Part shown: piece by piece, positions 15,969 through 24,303 of the stretch | How positions within the stretch are numbered: position 1 is the first letter of the stretch | How the letters are laid out: each line of letters begins with the position of its first letter | Source: Catellatospora paridis | GTDB lineage: Bacteria > Actinomycetota > Actinomycetes > Mycobacteriales > Micromonosporaceae | Length of the DNA: 64,000 nucleotides | NCBI RefSeq assembly: GCF_009720365.1 | Contig: NZ_WBZD01000017.1 | Span: 124,001 to 188,000, forward strand | Reading direction: 5' to 3' | Notes under the pieces: generated by a model | The model's input: the letters and a program-made list of their open reading frames with translations, nothing else | Database searches by the model: none | What the model was told of the DNA's origin: nothing | Position numbers and translations under genes: made by a program

Positions 15969-15983
15969 GGAAACGCTGTTGCC
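15969..15983. promoter_or_regulatory. Putative IclR-type operator, site 3
   Basis: GGAAAC-GCT-GTTGCC has one mismatch from the palindrome. It covers the predicted start point of the minus-strand operon and lies 106 bases upstream of the iclR-type gene, placing both under possible control of that regulator. Confidence 0.65.
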
Positions 15984-15987
15984 GTGA

Positions 15988-16016
15988 AGGTAACGACTCG
16001 GTCGCGCACCTGTCAA
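15988..16016 (-). promoter_or_regulatory. Probable sigma-70-like promoter of the 8481-15949 operon
   Basis: On the minus strand TTGACA (16016-16011) is followed after 17 bases by TTACCT (15993-15988). Transcription would start near 15981, inside the operator at 15969-15983, which fits repression. Confidence 0.5.
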
Positions 16017-16089
16017 CGCCCGTGCGGCCTCTGCGCGCGGAACGCGGCTGGATCTACACTGGCGACCGTCCGCGCTCTCAGGAGGACCC

Positions 16090-16902
16090 GTGCCCACTGC
16101 CGCTGCGAAGTCGACCGTCACCGCTGACGACGACAGCCAGTCCCGCTCCATCGCCGCCGTCGAGCGCGCCATGGACGTGCTGCTCTACTTCGGCCGCAGC
16201 GGTCACCCCGACCTGGGCGTCACCGAGATCGCGACCGCGCTGGGGCTGACCAAGGCCGCGGTGCACCGCATCCTCACCGCGCTGCGCAGCCGCGACCTGA
16301 TCACGGTCGACCCGGTGACGCGGCGATACGCCCTCGGTCACGCCGCGGTCTCGCTGGGCCGGGCCTACCTGGCCCGCACCGACCTGCGCGCGATGGCCGC
16401 GCCCGAGCTGCGCCGGCTCGCCGAGGCGACCGGCGAGACGGCGACCCTGTCGCTGCGCCGCGGCGACACCCGCCTCTACGTCGACCAGGTCGTGCCCGAC
16501 CAGGAGCTGCGTATGGAGGTGACGCTCGGCATCCCGTACCCGCTGCACGCGGGCGGGTCGTCGAAGGCGTTCCTGGCCTTCCTGCCCGACAGCGACGTCG
16601 ACGCCTATCTGGAGCGCCACCCGCTGCAGCCGCTGACCGACAAGACCGTCACCGACCCGGCGAAGCTGCGCAAGGAGCTGGCCGCGATCCGCAAGCGCGG
16701 CTACGCGACGTCGCTCGGCGAGCGGCAGGCCGGGGCCGCGTCGATCGCCGCGCCGGTGTTCGACCACGACGGTCACGTGGTCGCCGTGCTCAGCGTCGCC
16801 GGCCCGGCCGCGCGCTTCAAGCCCGAGCAATCCGGCAACGCCCAGGAGTTGACGGCCGCGGCCGCCCGGATCTCGGAGCAGCTCGGCTACGTGGCGGCCT
16901 GA
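16090..16902 (+). CDS. IclR-family transcriptional regulator
   Basis: This 270-residue protein has an N-terminal winged helix, with RSIAAVERAMDVLLYF, LGVTEIATALGLTKAAVHRILTALRSRDLI and RRYALGHAAVSLG (about 19-93). The C-terminal GAF-like IclR effector domain shows YPLHAGGSSKAFLAFL and GYATSLGERQAGAASIAAPVF. GTG at 16090 has AGGAGG four bases upstream. IclR proteins often bind palindromes of the type TGGAAATNATTTCCA, close to the nine repeats found in this window, and usually respond to an aromatic or small-acid intermediate. It is the only IclR-type gene seen here and lies centrally in the cluster, so it is the prime candidate for regulon control. Confidence 0.92.
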   Translation: MPTAAAKSTVTADDDSQSRSIAAVERAMDVLLYFGRSGHPDLGVTEIATALGLTKAAVHRILTALRSRDLITVDPVTRRYALGHAAVSLGRAYLARTDLRAMAAPELRRLAEATGETATLSLRRGDTRLYVDQVVPDQELRMEVTLGIPYPLHAGGSSKAFLAFLPDSDVDAYLERHPLQPLTDKTVTDPAKLRKELAAIRKRGYATSLGERQAGAASIAAPVFDHDGHVVAVLSVAGPAARFKPEQSGNAQELTAAAARISEQLGYVAA

Positions 16903-16905
16903 CGG

Positions 16906-17691
16906 TCAGAGCCGTCGGCGGCGGCCGCCCTGCGGTTCGTAGCGGCGGGTGCCGTCGTATCCGGCGTGCTCGGCTTCGGGCCACTGCCGGTCGACGGTGT
17001 CGGCGTCGGTGAAGTCCTTGCCCTTGCCCTTCACTGCGCGGTAGGTGAGCAGCGCCGCGACGAAGAAGATGCCCTGGGCCATGGTGTTCATGCCCTGCTG
17101 CACCCACTGGAAGGCCAGGGCGTCGCTGGCCGCGTGGCCGCGCAACGGGACCAGCACGATCACGGCCAGCACGCTGACCGGGAAGAGCCCGGCCGCGAGC
17201 GCGTTGCCGTGCTTCCAGGCGCGCACCGTGCCGAGCACGCTGATCCAGATCACGATCGCGGTGGCGAAGACGAACGCGGGCTGCACCGATCGGGCCTGCA
17301 CGGCGAGGGTCGCGACGCCCGTGCCGATCAGCAGCAGCGGCCAGCGCCACCACCGCAGCGACCGGTGCAGCGACAGCGCCAGCAGCAGGCCGCCCGCGGC
17401 CAGCAGCGGGAAGAGCAGGTCGTCGAGCCAGTCGACGTCGATCGACCAGGCGGCGTGCAGCAGCTTCCAGGTGGACTTCGACGCACCGCCCGCGCCCATC
17501 AGGACGGCGCCGACCCGGCCCAGCGCGGACGGGGCCAGCAGCAGGAACCCGGCGAACGCCAGCAGCGTGGGGGCGAAGTCCTCCACCGCCAGCGCCACGC
17601 TGAGCGCGGGGGGCTGCTCCTCCGCCGCCGACGCCAGGATCGGCAACACATCCATGAACATGCGCGCGAGCCTATGCGCATTCAGGGACAT
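16906..17691 (-). CDS. Integral membrane protein of unknown function
   Basis: This 261-residue protein has about seven hydrophobic helices (for example APTLLAFAGFLLLAPSALG, LLFPLLAAGGLLLALSL, WPLLLIGTGVATLAV, FVFATAIVIWISVLG, FPVSVLAVIVLVPL, GIFFVAALLTYRAV) and a charged cytoplasmic tail. I do not recognise the family. ATG 17691 is chosen from several in-frame starts; ATG 17661 is an alternative. It converges with the IclR gene, three bases apart, and is not clearly tied to the pathway. Confidence 0.6.
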   Translation of the reverse strand: MSLNAHRLARMFMDVLPILASAAEEQPPALSVALAVEDFAPTLLAFAGFLLLAPSALGRVGAVLMGAGGASKSTWKLLHAAWSIDVDWLDDLLFPLLAAGGLLLALSLHRSLRWWRWPLLLIGTGVATLAVQARSVQPAFVFATAIVIWISVLGTVRAWKHGNALAAGLFPVSVLAVIVLVPLRGHAASDALAFQWVQQGMNTMAQGIFFVAALLTYRAVKGKGKDFTDADTVDRQWPEAEHAGYDGTRRYEPQGGRRRRL

Positions 17692-17816
17692 CGTTCCAGC
17701 CTGCGAAACAGACAAGAATCCGACGGTCTACTTTGGATGTTCCGACCTTGCGCGGACGACTTCCCTGCGCAGTTACTTAAGGGTGGTCCTCCCTGGCCGC
17801 CCCGAGTCGCCGGCGG

Positions 17817-18524
17817 TCACAACTCCGCGAACGGCTTCAGGACGCCGAGGGCGGCGGCGGCCAGCACGCTGCCCCAGATGCCCCACACGTACGGCAGGCA
17901 CCCGTCGATGGACCGCTTCAGCGCGCTCTCCACCTCGGGCGTGGAGCCCGTGGTCATCAGTGCGCCGAAGGCCGGGCCGAACGGGCGCAGGGTCAGCCGG
18001 ATGCCCAGGCCGCAGCCGATGGCCACGGTGTAGAGCAGCAGCTTCGCGCCCAGCCAGCGCGGGTTCGTGTCCACCCCGAACGGCCGGTCCGCGACCAGCG
18101 TGTAGGCGGCCGTGGCGCCCAGCGCCGCGATCAGGGTGAGCCGGATCGTCCAGTCGGCGCGGCGCACCCACGGCCGGCGGCCCGGGTGGTGGTGGTCGGT
18201 GATCGTCGCGGCCAGCCACGCGGCGGCGAACAGCCACACCGCCACGACGACCGGCCAGCCGAACGGGTTGACCCCGAACACCGTCGCGCCGTGCGGTTCC
18301 AGGGCCATCAGCGTGACACCGCTGGGCAGGAACAGCACCAGGCAGATCTTCGGGCCGAGGTCGAGCCCGCCCATGATCTTCAGGGCGGTGGCGCGGGCGG
18401 CGGGAGTGAGGTCGGGCCGGAGGACGAACCGGCTCGACCAGAACACGCCCAGGTCACCGCCGAGCCAGAAGACGAAGAGGATGATGTGGAGCAGAATCCA
18501 CCAGCCGTGCGTATGCGATCCCAC
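17817..18524 (-). CDS. Integral membrane protein, CopD/DUF2269-like
   Basis: This protein of about 235 residues has six or so membrane helices, starting with HGWWILLHIILFVFWLGGDLGVFW. The early His in a helix and the LGGDLG motif recall CopD/DUF2269 membrane proteins, some of which bind heme. GTG 18524 is taken as the start; the upstream TTG at 18560 would place the operator-like sequence 18533-18547 inside the gene. The function is unknown. It diverges from the MaoC-led operon. Confidence 0.6.
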   Translation of the reverse strand: MGSHTHGWWILLHIILFVFWLGGDLGVFWSSRFVLRPDLTPAARATALKIMGGLDLGPKICLVLFLPSGVTLMALEPHGATVFGVNPFGWPVVVAVWLFAAAWLAATITDHHHPGRRPWVRRADWTIRLTLIAALGATAAYTLVADRPFGVDTNPRWLGAKLLLYTVAIGCGLGIRLTLRPFGPAFGALMTTGSTPEVESALKRSIDGCLPYVWGIWGSVLAAAALGVLKPFAEL

Positions 18525-18532
18525 CGCGTAAT

Positions 18533-18547
18533 GGAAACACTGATTCG
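18533..18547. promoter_or_regulatory. Putative IclR-type operator, site 4 (degenerate)
   Basis: GGAAAC-ACT-GATTCG has a perfect left half and a poor right half. It lies between divergent genes, 54 bases before the MaoC-type gene that opens the 18602-28236 operon. Confidence 0.4.
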
Positions 18548-18601
18548 CTGTGAGAAACAAGCCCTTGACGGGCTGCTCAACGCATGGCTAGCGTCGGCGC
18601 C

Positions 18602-19102
18602 ATGGTCGGCCGTTATTTCGAGGACTTCACCGTGGGTGACGTCTACCAGCACCCGCTCGGCCGCACGATCAGCGAGGCCGACAACACCTGGTTCACCCTG
18701 CTCACGATGAACACCAACCAGAACCACTTCAACGAGCACTTCGCCAGCCGCGCCCCGTACGGCCGGCTCATCGTCAACTCCGGGCTGTCCGTGGCGATCG
18801 TCCTGGGCCTGTCCGTCTCGGACATGAGCCAGAACGCCCTGATGAACCTCGGCTGGCACGGCATCCGGCTCACCCATCCGGTGTTCGTCGGCGACACTCT
18901 CTACGCCGAGTCCCTGGTCACCGCGCTGCGCGAGTCGGGCAGCCGCCCGTACGCCGGAATCGTCACCTGCCGCACCCGGGGTCTCAACTCCGACGGCGAC
19001 GAGGTCATGTCGTGGACCCGCACCGTCATGGTCTACAAGCGCGACGCCCCGCACGACAAGGACCTCTTCCCGGTCGCCAAGACCGGCCCGATGACCGCAT
19101 GA
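18602..19102 (+). CDS. MaoC-family acyl-CoA hydratase, itaconyl/mesaconyl-CoA hydratase-like
   Basis: This 166-residue hotdog-fold protein has GRYFEDFTVGDVYQHPLGRTISEADNTWF, then NTNQNHFNEHFA, NLGWHGIRLTHPVFVGDTLYAES and WTRTVMVYKRD. The order and spacing match MaoC-type hydratases of itaconate and mesaconate breakdown, which hydrate C5 dicarboxylyl-CoA esters. It is followed by an overlapping monooxygenase gene and, in the same operon, by a CoA-transferase and a citramalyl-CoA-lyase-like gene. That is the logic of itaconate/mesaconate catabolism. A branched C5-C7 dicarboxylyl-CoA is the proposed substrate. Confidence 0.82.
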   Translation: MVGRYFEDFTVGDVYQHPLGRTISEADNTWFTLLTMNTNQNHFNEHFASRAPYGRLIVNSGLSVAIVLGLSVSDMSQNALMNLGWHGIRLTHPVFVGDTLYAESLVTALRESGSRPYAGIVTCRTRGLNSDGDEVMSWTRTVMVYKRDAPHDKDLFPVAKTGPMTA

Positions 19103-20103
19103 TCCGCCTGGACTTCCAGCCCTGGGGCGAGAGCCTGACCGAGCTGACCGACGCGGCCCGCCGCGCCGAGGACGCCGGTGCGGGCGTGCTGTGGGCCGCG
19201 GAGCTGCACCGCAGCGCCCCGGTGACCGCCGCCGCGCTAGCCGCCACGACCACCCGGGCAGGCGTGGGCACCGGCATCGCGCTGGCGTTCGCCCGCAGCC
19301 CCATGCTGACCGCACTGTCCGCGCTCGACCTGGACGAGCTGTCCGGCGGGCGGTTCCGGCTCGGCCTGGGCACGGGGGTGCGCCGCCTGATCGGCGACTG
19401 GCACGGCATGCCGTTCGACCCGCCCGTGGCCCGGCTGCGCGACACCGTCGCGATCGTCCGGGCCGTGGTCGCGGGCGCGTACGCCGGTGAGCCGATCGAG
19501 CACACGGGCGAGGCCTCGATCGCGGTGCGCGGCTGGCGTCGGCCCTACCCGCCGGTCCGCGAGCGCATCCCGGTGTACCTGGCCGCGATGGGCCCGGCGA
19601 TGACGGCGCTGGCCGGGGAGATCGGCGACGGCTGGCTGTCGCACGAGCTGTGCCCGCCCGCGCACCTGGCCGACACGATCCTGCCCATGCTGCGCAAGGG
19701 CTCCGCCCGCACCGGCAGGACCCCGGAGGTCGTGGTGTCGGCCTGCTGCTCCGTCGACGCCGACGCGGCCGTGGCCCGGGACCGGGCACGCGGTGTCGTC
19801 GGCTTCTACGCCAGCGTGCAGACCTACGTCGACCTGTTCGCCGAGTACGCCGACGAGCACACGGCCATCGTCGCCGCGCGCCGCGAGGGTCGGGCCGCCG
19901 AGGCACTCGCGGAGTTCGTGCCCGCGCCGATGGCGGCCGCGTACACCCTCAGCGGCACCCGCGACGACGTCGCCGCAGGGATCGCCCGCTACGACGGGCT
20001 CGCCGACGCGGTGAAGCTGTCGCCGCCCACGCACGGGCTCGCCCCGGCGCAGATCCGGGCTGCCCAGAACGCGATCATCGACCTCATCCGGGAGCTGGTG
20101 TGA
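19099..20103 (+). CDS. Luciferase-like (LLM) flavin-dependent oxidoreductase
   Basis: This 334-residue TIM-barrel protein has AAELHRSAPVTAAALAATTTRAGVGTGIALAFARSP near the N terminus, LDELSGGRFRLGLGTGV (the LLM glycine-rich phosphate-binding turn) and IPVYLAAMGPAMTALAGEIGDGWL. The family uses FMN or F420, as monooxygenases or dehydrogenases; the F420 types are frequent in actinobacteria. ATG 19099 overlaps the MaoC stop by ATGA. Its place among CoA-ester genes suggests an oxidation of a pathway intermediate. Which cofactor it uses cannot be settled from the sequence. Confidence 0.87.
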   Translation: MIRLDFQPWGESLTELTDAARRAEDAGAGVLWAAELHRSAPVTAAALAATTTRAGVGTGIALAFARSPMLTALSALDLDELSGGRFRLGLGTGVRRLIGDWHGMPFDPPVARLRDTVAIVRAVVAGAYAGEPIEHTGEASIAVRGWRRPYPPVRERIPVYLAAMGPAMTALAGEIGDGWLSHELCPPAHLADTILPMLRKGSARTGRTPEVVVSACCSVDADAAVARDRARGVVGFYASVQTYVDLFAEYADEHTAIVAARREGRAAEALAEFVPAPMAAAYTLSGTRDDVAAGIARYDGLADAVKLSPPTHGLAPAQIRAAQNAIIDLIRELV

Positions 20104-21287
20104 GACCACTGGCCGACCTTCGCGTGATCGCCGTCGAGCAGTACGGTGCGGGCCCGTTCGGCAGCCTGCACCTGGCCGACCTCGGCGCGGAGATCATCAA
20201 GATCGAGGACCCGTCGTCGGGCGGCGACGTCGGCCGCTACGTGCCGCCGTACACCGACGGCGAGGACTCGCTGTTCTTCGAGTCCTTCAACCGGGGCAAG
20301 CGCTCGCTGTCGCTCGACCTGTCCACGACCGCGGGGCGCGAGGTGTTCGAGGACCTGGTCGCCGAGTCCGACGCCGTCTACTCCAACCTGCGCGGCGACG
20401 TGCCCGCACGGATGGGCCTGACCTACGCCGACCTCAAGCACGTCAACCCGCGCATCGTGTGCTGCTCGCTGACCGGCTTCGGGATGACCGGCCCACGTGC
20501 CAAGCAGCCCGGCTACGACTACATCCTGCAGGGCCTGGCCGGCTGGATGTCGCTGACGGGCGAACCCGACGGGCCGCCCGCGAAGTCCGGCCTGTCCATG
20601 GTGGACTACTCCGGCGGCTTCGTCGCGGCGATGGCGCTGCTCGCGGGCGTGCACGCGGCCCGGCGCGACGACCAGGGCATGGACTGCGACCTGAGCCTGT
20701 TCGACACCGCCATCGGCCTGCTCACCTACCCGGCGACCTGGCACCTCAGCGCCGGGTTCGCCCCCGCGCGCACCCGCCACTCGGCACACCCGTCGCTGGT
20801 GCCCTTCCAGGTGTTCGCGGCCGCCGACGGGTGGCTGGTGGTGGGCTGCGCCAAGGAGAAGTTCTGGCGGCGGCTGGCCGAGGTGCTGGAGCTGCCGGAC
20901 GACCCGCGCTTCGCCACGTTCGCGCTGCGGCAGCAGCACCGCGACGAGCTGCTGGAGATCCTGGAGCGGGCGTTCGCGACCCGGACCGTGGCCGACTGGC
21001 TCGCCGTGCTGGAGCCCGCCGGAGTGCCCTGCGGGCCGGTCAACGACGTCGCCGCCGCGCTGGCCGAGCCGCACACACGGGCCCGCAACATGATCGTGCA
21101 GACCGAGCACCCGGCCTTCGGCACGGTCACCCAGGTCGCCTCGCCGGTGCGGGTCGGCGACGAGCCGCCCGCCTACCGCCGTGCCCCGCGCCGCAACGAG
21201 GACTTCGGCTACGTCACCGACGGCCTGCTCGGCTACAGCCCGGAGCAGGTCGCGCGGCTGCGCGCGGCAGGGGCCTTCGGTGCCTGA
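20100..21287 (+). CDS. CaiB/BaiF class III CoA-transferase
   Basis: This 395-residue protein has the class III transferase features ADLGAEIIKIEDPSSGGD (about 26-43), ESFNRGKRSLSLDL, the catalytic aspartate D169 in AKSGLSMVDYSGG, and the C-terminal GVPCGPVNDVAAAL. It moves CoA between carboxylates, as in succinyl-CoA:itaconate or mesaconate transferases. GTG at 20100 overlaps the LLM stop by GTGA. One of three paralogs in the window (also 34013-35224 and 41874-43067), suggesting several acids need activation. Confidence 0.9.
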   Translation: MRPLADLRVIAVEQYGAGPFGSLHLADLGAEIIKIEDPSSGGDVGRYVPPYTDGEDSLFFESFNRGKRSLSLDLSTTAGREVFEDLVAESDAVYSNLRGDVPARMGLTYADLKHVNPRIVCCSLTGFGMTGPRAKQPGYDYILQGLAGWMSLTGEPDGPPAKSGLSMVDYSGGFVAAMALLAGVHAARRDDQGMDCDLSLFDTAIGLLTYPATWHLSAGFAPARTRHSAHPSLVPFQVFAAADGWLVVGCAKEKFWRRLAEVLELPDDPRFATFALRQQHRDELLEILERAFATRTVADWLAVLEPAGVPCGPVNDVAAALAEPHTRARNMIVQTEHPAFGTVTQVASPVRVGDEPPAYRRAPRRNEDFGYVTDGLLGYSPEQVARLRAAGAFGA

Positions 21288-22617
21288 CCTGATCACCTGG
21301 GCGGCGGGCCTGACCTGGGCGGAGATCCCCGAGCCGGTGCGCGCCGCCGCGCGCTTGCGGCTCCTCGACGGGCTGGGCTGCCTGATCGCGGGGGTACGCC
21401 GAGCCGAAGCCCCCGCCGCGACGCAGGTCGCCCGCAGCCTCGGCGGCCCACCCGAGGCAACTCTGTTCGGCCACGCTGCGCCGCATGCTCCGATCAGGGT
21501 CGGCGCGGCCGCTGCCGCGTTCGGCAACGCGGTCGCGATGCACGCGCTGGACTTCGACGACACCCATGCCACCGGCCTGGTGCACGCGACGACGGTCACC
21601 GCGCCGGTCGCGCTGGCGCTGGCCGAGCAGACGGGTGCGAGCGGCGAGCAACTGCTGGCCGCGTACACGGCAGGCTTGGAGGTCGTGTGCCGCCTCGGCG
21701 CGGCGGCTCCGCATGCCTTCCACGCCAGGGGTGTGCACGCCACCTCGGCCTGCGGCACGGTCGCCGGGGCCGTGGTCGCGGCGCGGCTGCTGGGCCTGCC
21801 CGCCGCGACCGCCGCACACGCCGCGGGCATCGCCGCGAGCGGCTCGTCCGGGCTGCTGGAGTTCCTGCACACCGGCGGCTCGACCAAGCAGCTGCACCCC
21901 GGCTTCGCGGCCCACGCGGCGATCGTCGCCGCCCGGCTGGCGGCAGCGGGTGCGACCGGTCCGGCGGGTTTCCTCGACGGCACGAACGGGCTGTTCGCGG
22001 CACTGGCCGGACGCGCCCCGGACGCCGGGATGCTGCACGGCGGGCTGGGCGAGCGCTGGGAGGCTGCGCGGATCACCGTGAAGCCGTATCCGGCCTGCCG
22101 GCTCAGCCACGCCGTGATCGACGCGGCCGCGCTGCTGCGCCGCGACGTGGACGTCTCGCGGATCACCGCCGTCGTCGTGCGGCTGCACCCCGACGCGCTG
22201 CCGATCGTCGGCGGGGCCGGGCTGCCGTCCACGCCGTACGCGGCGAAGTTCTCCGCGGCCTGGTGTGTGGCGGCGATGCTGCGCGACGGCGCGCTGCCTG
22301 TCGAGGTGTTCGACGACCCGTTCCGCCCCGACATCGTCGCGCTGGCCCGGCGGGTGGCGATCGAGCCGCTGCGCCAGGACGTGCCGACCGCCGCCGCGGA
22401 CGCGCCGGGTCACCTCCGCGCGCAGCTGGCGCACGGTGGCGTACGCGAGGTCGGCGTGCCCCGGTGCGGCGGCGGGGCCGACGACCCCGGCCTGGACGAG
22501 CTGCTGGTGGCCAAGGCCCGCGCCAACCTGGGCGAGCGGGCCGACGCGGTGCTCGCGGCGCTGGCCGCGCTACCCACCGCACCCGACGTGAAGGAGCTGG
22601 TGACGTGCCTGGCCTGA
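21280..22617 (+). CDS. MmgE/PrpD-family protein
   Basis: This 445-residue protein carries the family landmarks AMHALDFDDTHATGLVHATTVTAPVALALAE, the FHARGVHATSACGTVAGAVVAARLLGL block and TGGSTKQLHPGFAAHAAIVAA, then KPYPACRLSHAVIDAA. Relatives are 2-methylcitrate dehydratase, cis-aconitate decarboxylase and iminodisuccinate epimerase, which act on branched di- and tricarboxylates. GTG at 21280 overlaps the CoA-transferase end by eight bases. A second paralog lies at 31723-33099. Dehydration or isomerisation of a substituted malate or maleate is the likely chemistry. Confidence 0.85.
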   Translation: MPDLITWAAGLTWAEIPEPVRAAARLRLLDGLGCLIAGVRRAEAPAATQVARSLGGPPEATLFGHAAPHAPIRVGAAAAAFGNAVAMHALDFDDTHATGLVHATTVTAPVALALAEQTGASGEQLLAAYTAGLEVVCRLGAAAPHAFHARGVHATSACGTVAGAVVAARLLGLPAATAAHAAGIAASGSSGLLEFLHTGGSTKQLHPGFAAHAAIVAARLAAAGATGPAGFLDGTNGLFAALAGRAPDAGMLHGGLGERWEAARITVKPYPACRLSHAVIDAAALLRRDVDVSRITAVVVRLHPDALPIVGGAGLPSTPYAAKFSAAWCVAAMLRDGALPVEVFDDPFRPDIVALARRVAIEPLRQDVPTAAADAPGHLRAQLAHGGVREVGVPRCGGGADDPGLDELLVAKARANLGERADAVLAALAALPTAPDVKELVTCLA

Positions 22618-23606
22618 CGATCCACCTGCCCGCGGTCGGCGGACACGCCCACGCGGCGGCCGCTCTGGCGGCGCACGAGCTGGAGCCCTCCGACATCGTG
22701 CACGTCGTCGAGTACGTCACCCCGGCGGTCGATCCCGCCAGCGTCGCCGCGGGGCGGGACGTGCTGCTGGACGGCACGGTGGTGCCGGTGTCGACGATCC
22801 CGGTGCGCGGTTTCCCCGGCAGCGCCGACCAGTACCGCGTCGCCGTCACGGCGTACCCCGGCGGCGGCATGCTGCGCGGCACGGACCGCGACGTGCTGCG
22901 CGTCGCCGACGGCGTGGTCTACCTGCCCAGCGTGTTCACCACCGAGGGCGAGTTCGCCGAGCAGTACCGGGCCTGCCTGCTGCGGGTGCGGGAGCTGCTG
23001 TCCCCGCTGCGGCTCGGCCTGGACGCGCTGGTGCTCACCACCGACTACACCGCCACCGCCACCCGCGCCTCGTACCCGCGCTGCGGGCGGCCGCGCCGCG
23101 AGCTGCTCGGCGACGGTCCCGTGCACCCGGGCGCGGCCGGCATCCTGGTGGACGTGCCGCTCGCGCCCGGTGCGATGGTGGCGCTCGACGCGGTCGCCGC
23201 CACCGGCCCGCTGCACGCGGTCAACCCCGGCTGGGCCAGGTACGACACGCTCACCTACAAGCCTGCGGTGGTCGCCGGGCGGCACGTGTTCGGCGCCGGC
23301 TTCGGCGCGCTCGACCCGGTCACCCAGGCCGCGGTGCACGAGCACGACCTGCTCGCCCAGGCCGCGTTCGTGTACGGCAACATCGCCGCGGTGTTCGGCG
23401 CGGCCGGTGGCGCGCAGACGGTGTCGCTGCTGGAGTACGTCACCCCGGACGCGGTGGCGGACTACCCGCGACTGGCCGAACTGCGCGCCGAGTACTTCCC
23501 CGGCGCGGTGGTGACCTCGGTGGTCTGCGACGCGCTGCTGCGCCCGGAGTTCCTCATCGAGGTCGTGCCGCGAGGACTGCTGCCGGAGCGGGTGGAGGCG
23601 GCGTGA
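22605..23606 (+). CDS. RidA/YjgF-like protein with two recognisable domains
   Basis: This 333-residue protein contains two RidA-like units: residues about 95-205 (VVYLPSVFTTEGEFAEQYRACLLRVRELL, DYTATATRASYP, HPGAAGILVDVPLAPG) and 220-333 (KPAVVAGRHVFGAGFGAL, HEHDLLAQAAFVYGNIAAVFGAAG, FLIEVVPRGLLP). The N-terminal 90 residues hold a VVEYVTPAVDP strand that reappears as LLEYVTPDAVAD in unit two, suggesting a further partial copy. RidA proteins hydrolyse enamines/imines or have other small-molecule roles. GTG 22605 overlaps the preceding gene by 13 bases. A deaminase-type step in a nitrogen-containing pathway is possible. Confidence 0.7.
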   Translation: MPGLTIHLPAVGGHAHAAAALAAHELEPSDIVHVVEYVTPAVDPASVAAGRDVLLDGTVVPVSTIPVRGFPGSADQYRVAVTAYPGGGMLRGTDRDVLRVADGVVYLPSVFTTEGEFAEQYRACLLRVRELLSPLRLGLDALVLTTDYTATATRASYPRCGRPRRELLGDGPVHPGAAGILVDVPLAPGAMVALDAVAATGPLHAVNPGWARYDTLTYKPAVVAGRHVFGAGFGALDPVTQAAVHEHDLLAQAAFVYGNIAAVFGAAGGAQTVSLLEYVTPDAVADYPRLAELRAEYFPGAVVTSVVCDALLRPEFLIEVVPRGLLPERVEAA

Positions 23607-23641
23607 GCGCGCGTGCCACGAGCCGCGAGGTGAGGTCGTGA
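23603..23641 (+). CDS. Bridging micro-ORF (12 residues)
   Basis: GTG overlaps the RidA-like gene's TGA and its own TGA overlaps the next gene's GTG, both by four bases. Its 3' half contains GAGGTGAGG, the ribosome site for the next gene. The likely purpose is translational coupling across a 31-base gap. Confidence 0.35.
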   Translation: MSARATSREVRS

Positions 23642-24108
23642 CCATGCTGACCGAGCAGTTGCGGGCGCAGCTCGGGCGCGAGGTGGTCTACACCGCGCCC
23701 GAGGAGATCGGGCGGGCCGCGATCCGGTACTTCGCCCAGGCGATCGGAGCCGTCGACCCGGCGTACACCAGCGGCGACGATCCGATCGCGCCGCCGACGA
23801 TGATCTGCGAGACGAACCAGTACGCGAACCTGCCCGCCGACGCCGACGGCTACCCGGGCCACGGCTGGCATCTGGACGTGCCCGGCGCGCGGCTGGTGCG
23901 CGGCGGCAACGCCTACGAGTTCCACCAGCCCGCCCGCGCGTCCGACGTGCTCACCGTGACCTGGCGGCTGGAGTCGGTGACCGAGCGCGTCACCGGCGGC
24001 GGCACGCCGATGCTGGTGGTGCTGTCCACCGCGACCTACCGCAACCAGCGCGCCGAGCTGCTGGCCGTGAACACCGAGACGCTGATCTACCTGGGTGGTG
24101 GCGCATGA
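23638..24108 (+). CDS. FAS1-like/MaoC-type dehydratase-domain protein
   Basis: This 156-residue hotdog-fold protein shows GREVVYTAPEEIGRAAIRYFAQAIGAVDPAY, IAPPTMICETNQY and ARLVRGGNAYEFHQPARASDVLTVTWRLESVTER, the N-terminal-half pattern of FAS1-like dehydratases. Such halves usually form a heterodimer with a MaoC partner, here encoded at 24300-24698 beyond three micro-ORFs. GTG 23638 is chosen because it keeps the GTGA overlap; ATG 23644 is also possible. The pair would hydrate or dehydrate an acyl-CoA. Confidence 0.78.
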   Translation: MTMLTEQLRAQLGREVVYTAPEEIGRAAIRYFAQAIGAVDPAYTSGDDPIAPPTMICETNQYANLPADADGYPGHGWHLDVPGARLVRGGNAYEFHQPARASDVLTVTWRLESVTERVTGGGTPMLVVLSTATYRNQRAELLAVNTETLIYLGGGA

Positions 24109-24303
24109 GCGAGCGAGTCAGCGGGCCCGGTGATGCCGCTGACGAGCGTGGCGAGGAGAAGGCATGAGCGAGCATCGCGAGCGAGTCAGCAGGCCCGGTG
24201 ATGCCGCTGACGAGCGTGGCGAGGAGAAGGCATGAGCGAGCATCGCGAGCGAGTCAGCAGGCCCGGTGATGCCGCCGACGAGCGCAGCGAGGAGAAGGCA
24301 TGA
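24105..24303 (+). repeat. Three tandem translated micro-ORF cassettes (...ERGEEKA/ERSEEKA)
   Basis: Three near-identical units encode micro-ORFs at 24105-24167 (20 residues), 24164-24235 (23) and 24232-24303 (23). Each begins ATGAGCGAG, contains ...GDAADER[GS]EEKA and ends GAGGAGAAGGCATGA, so the last codons double as the ribosome site and the stop overlaps the next ATG. The first overlaps the FAS1-like gene stop and the last the MaoC gene start. The same cassette occurs at 56201-56275 and 58824-58921. Units 2 and 3 differ by only a few bases. Confidence 0.85.

Noticed and set aside
16078-16830. A 250-codon minus-strand frame over the iclR-type gene
   Set aside because: It is composition-biased and covered by the clear IclR protein on the plus strand.
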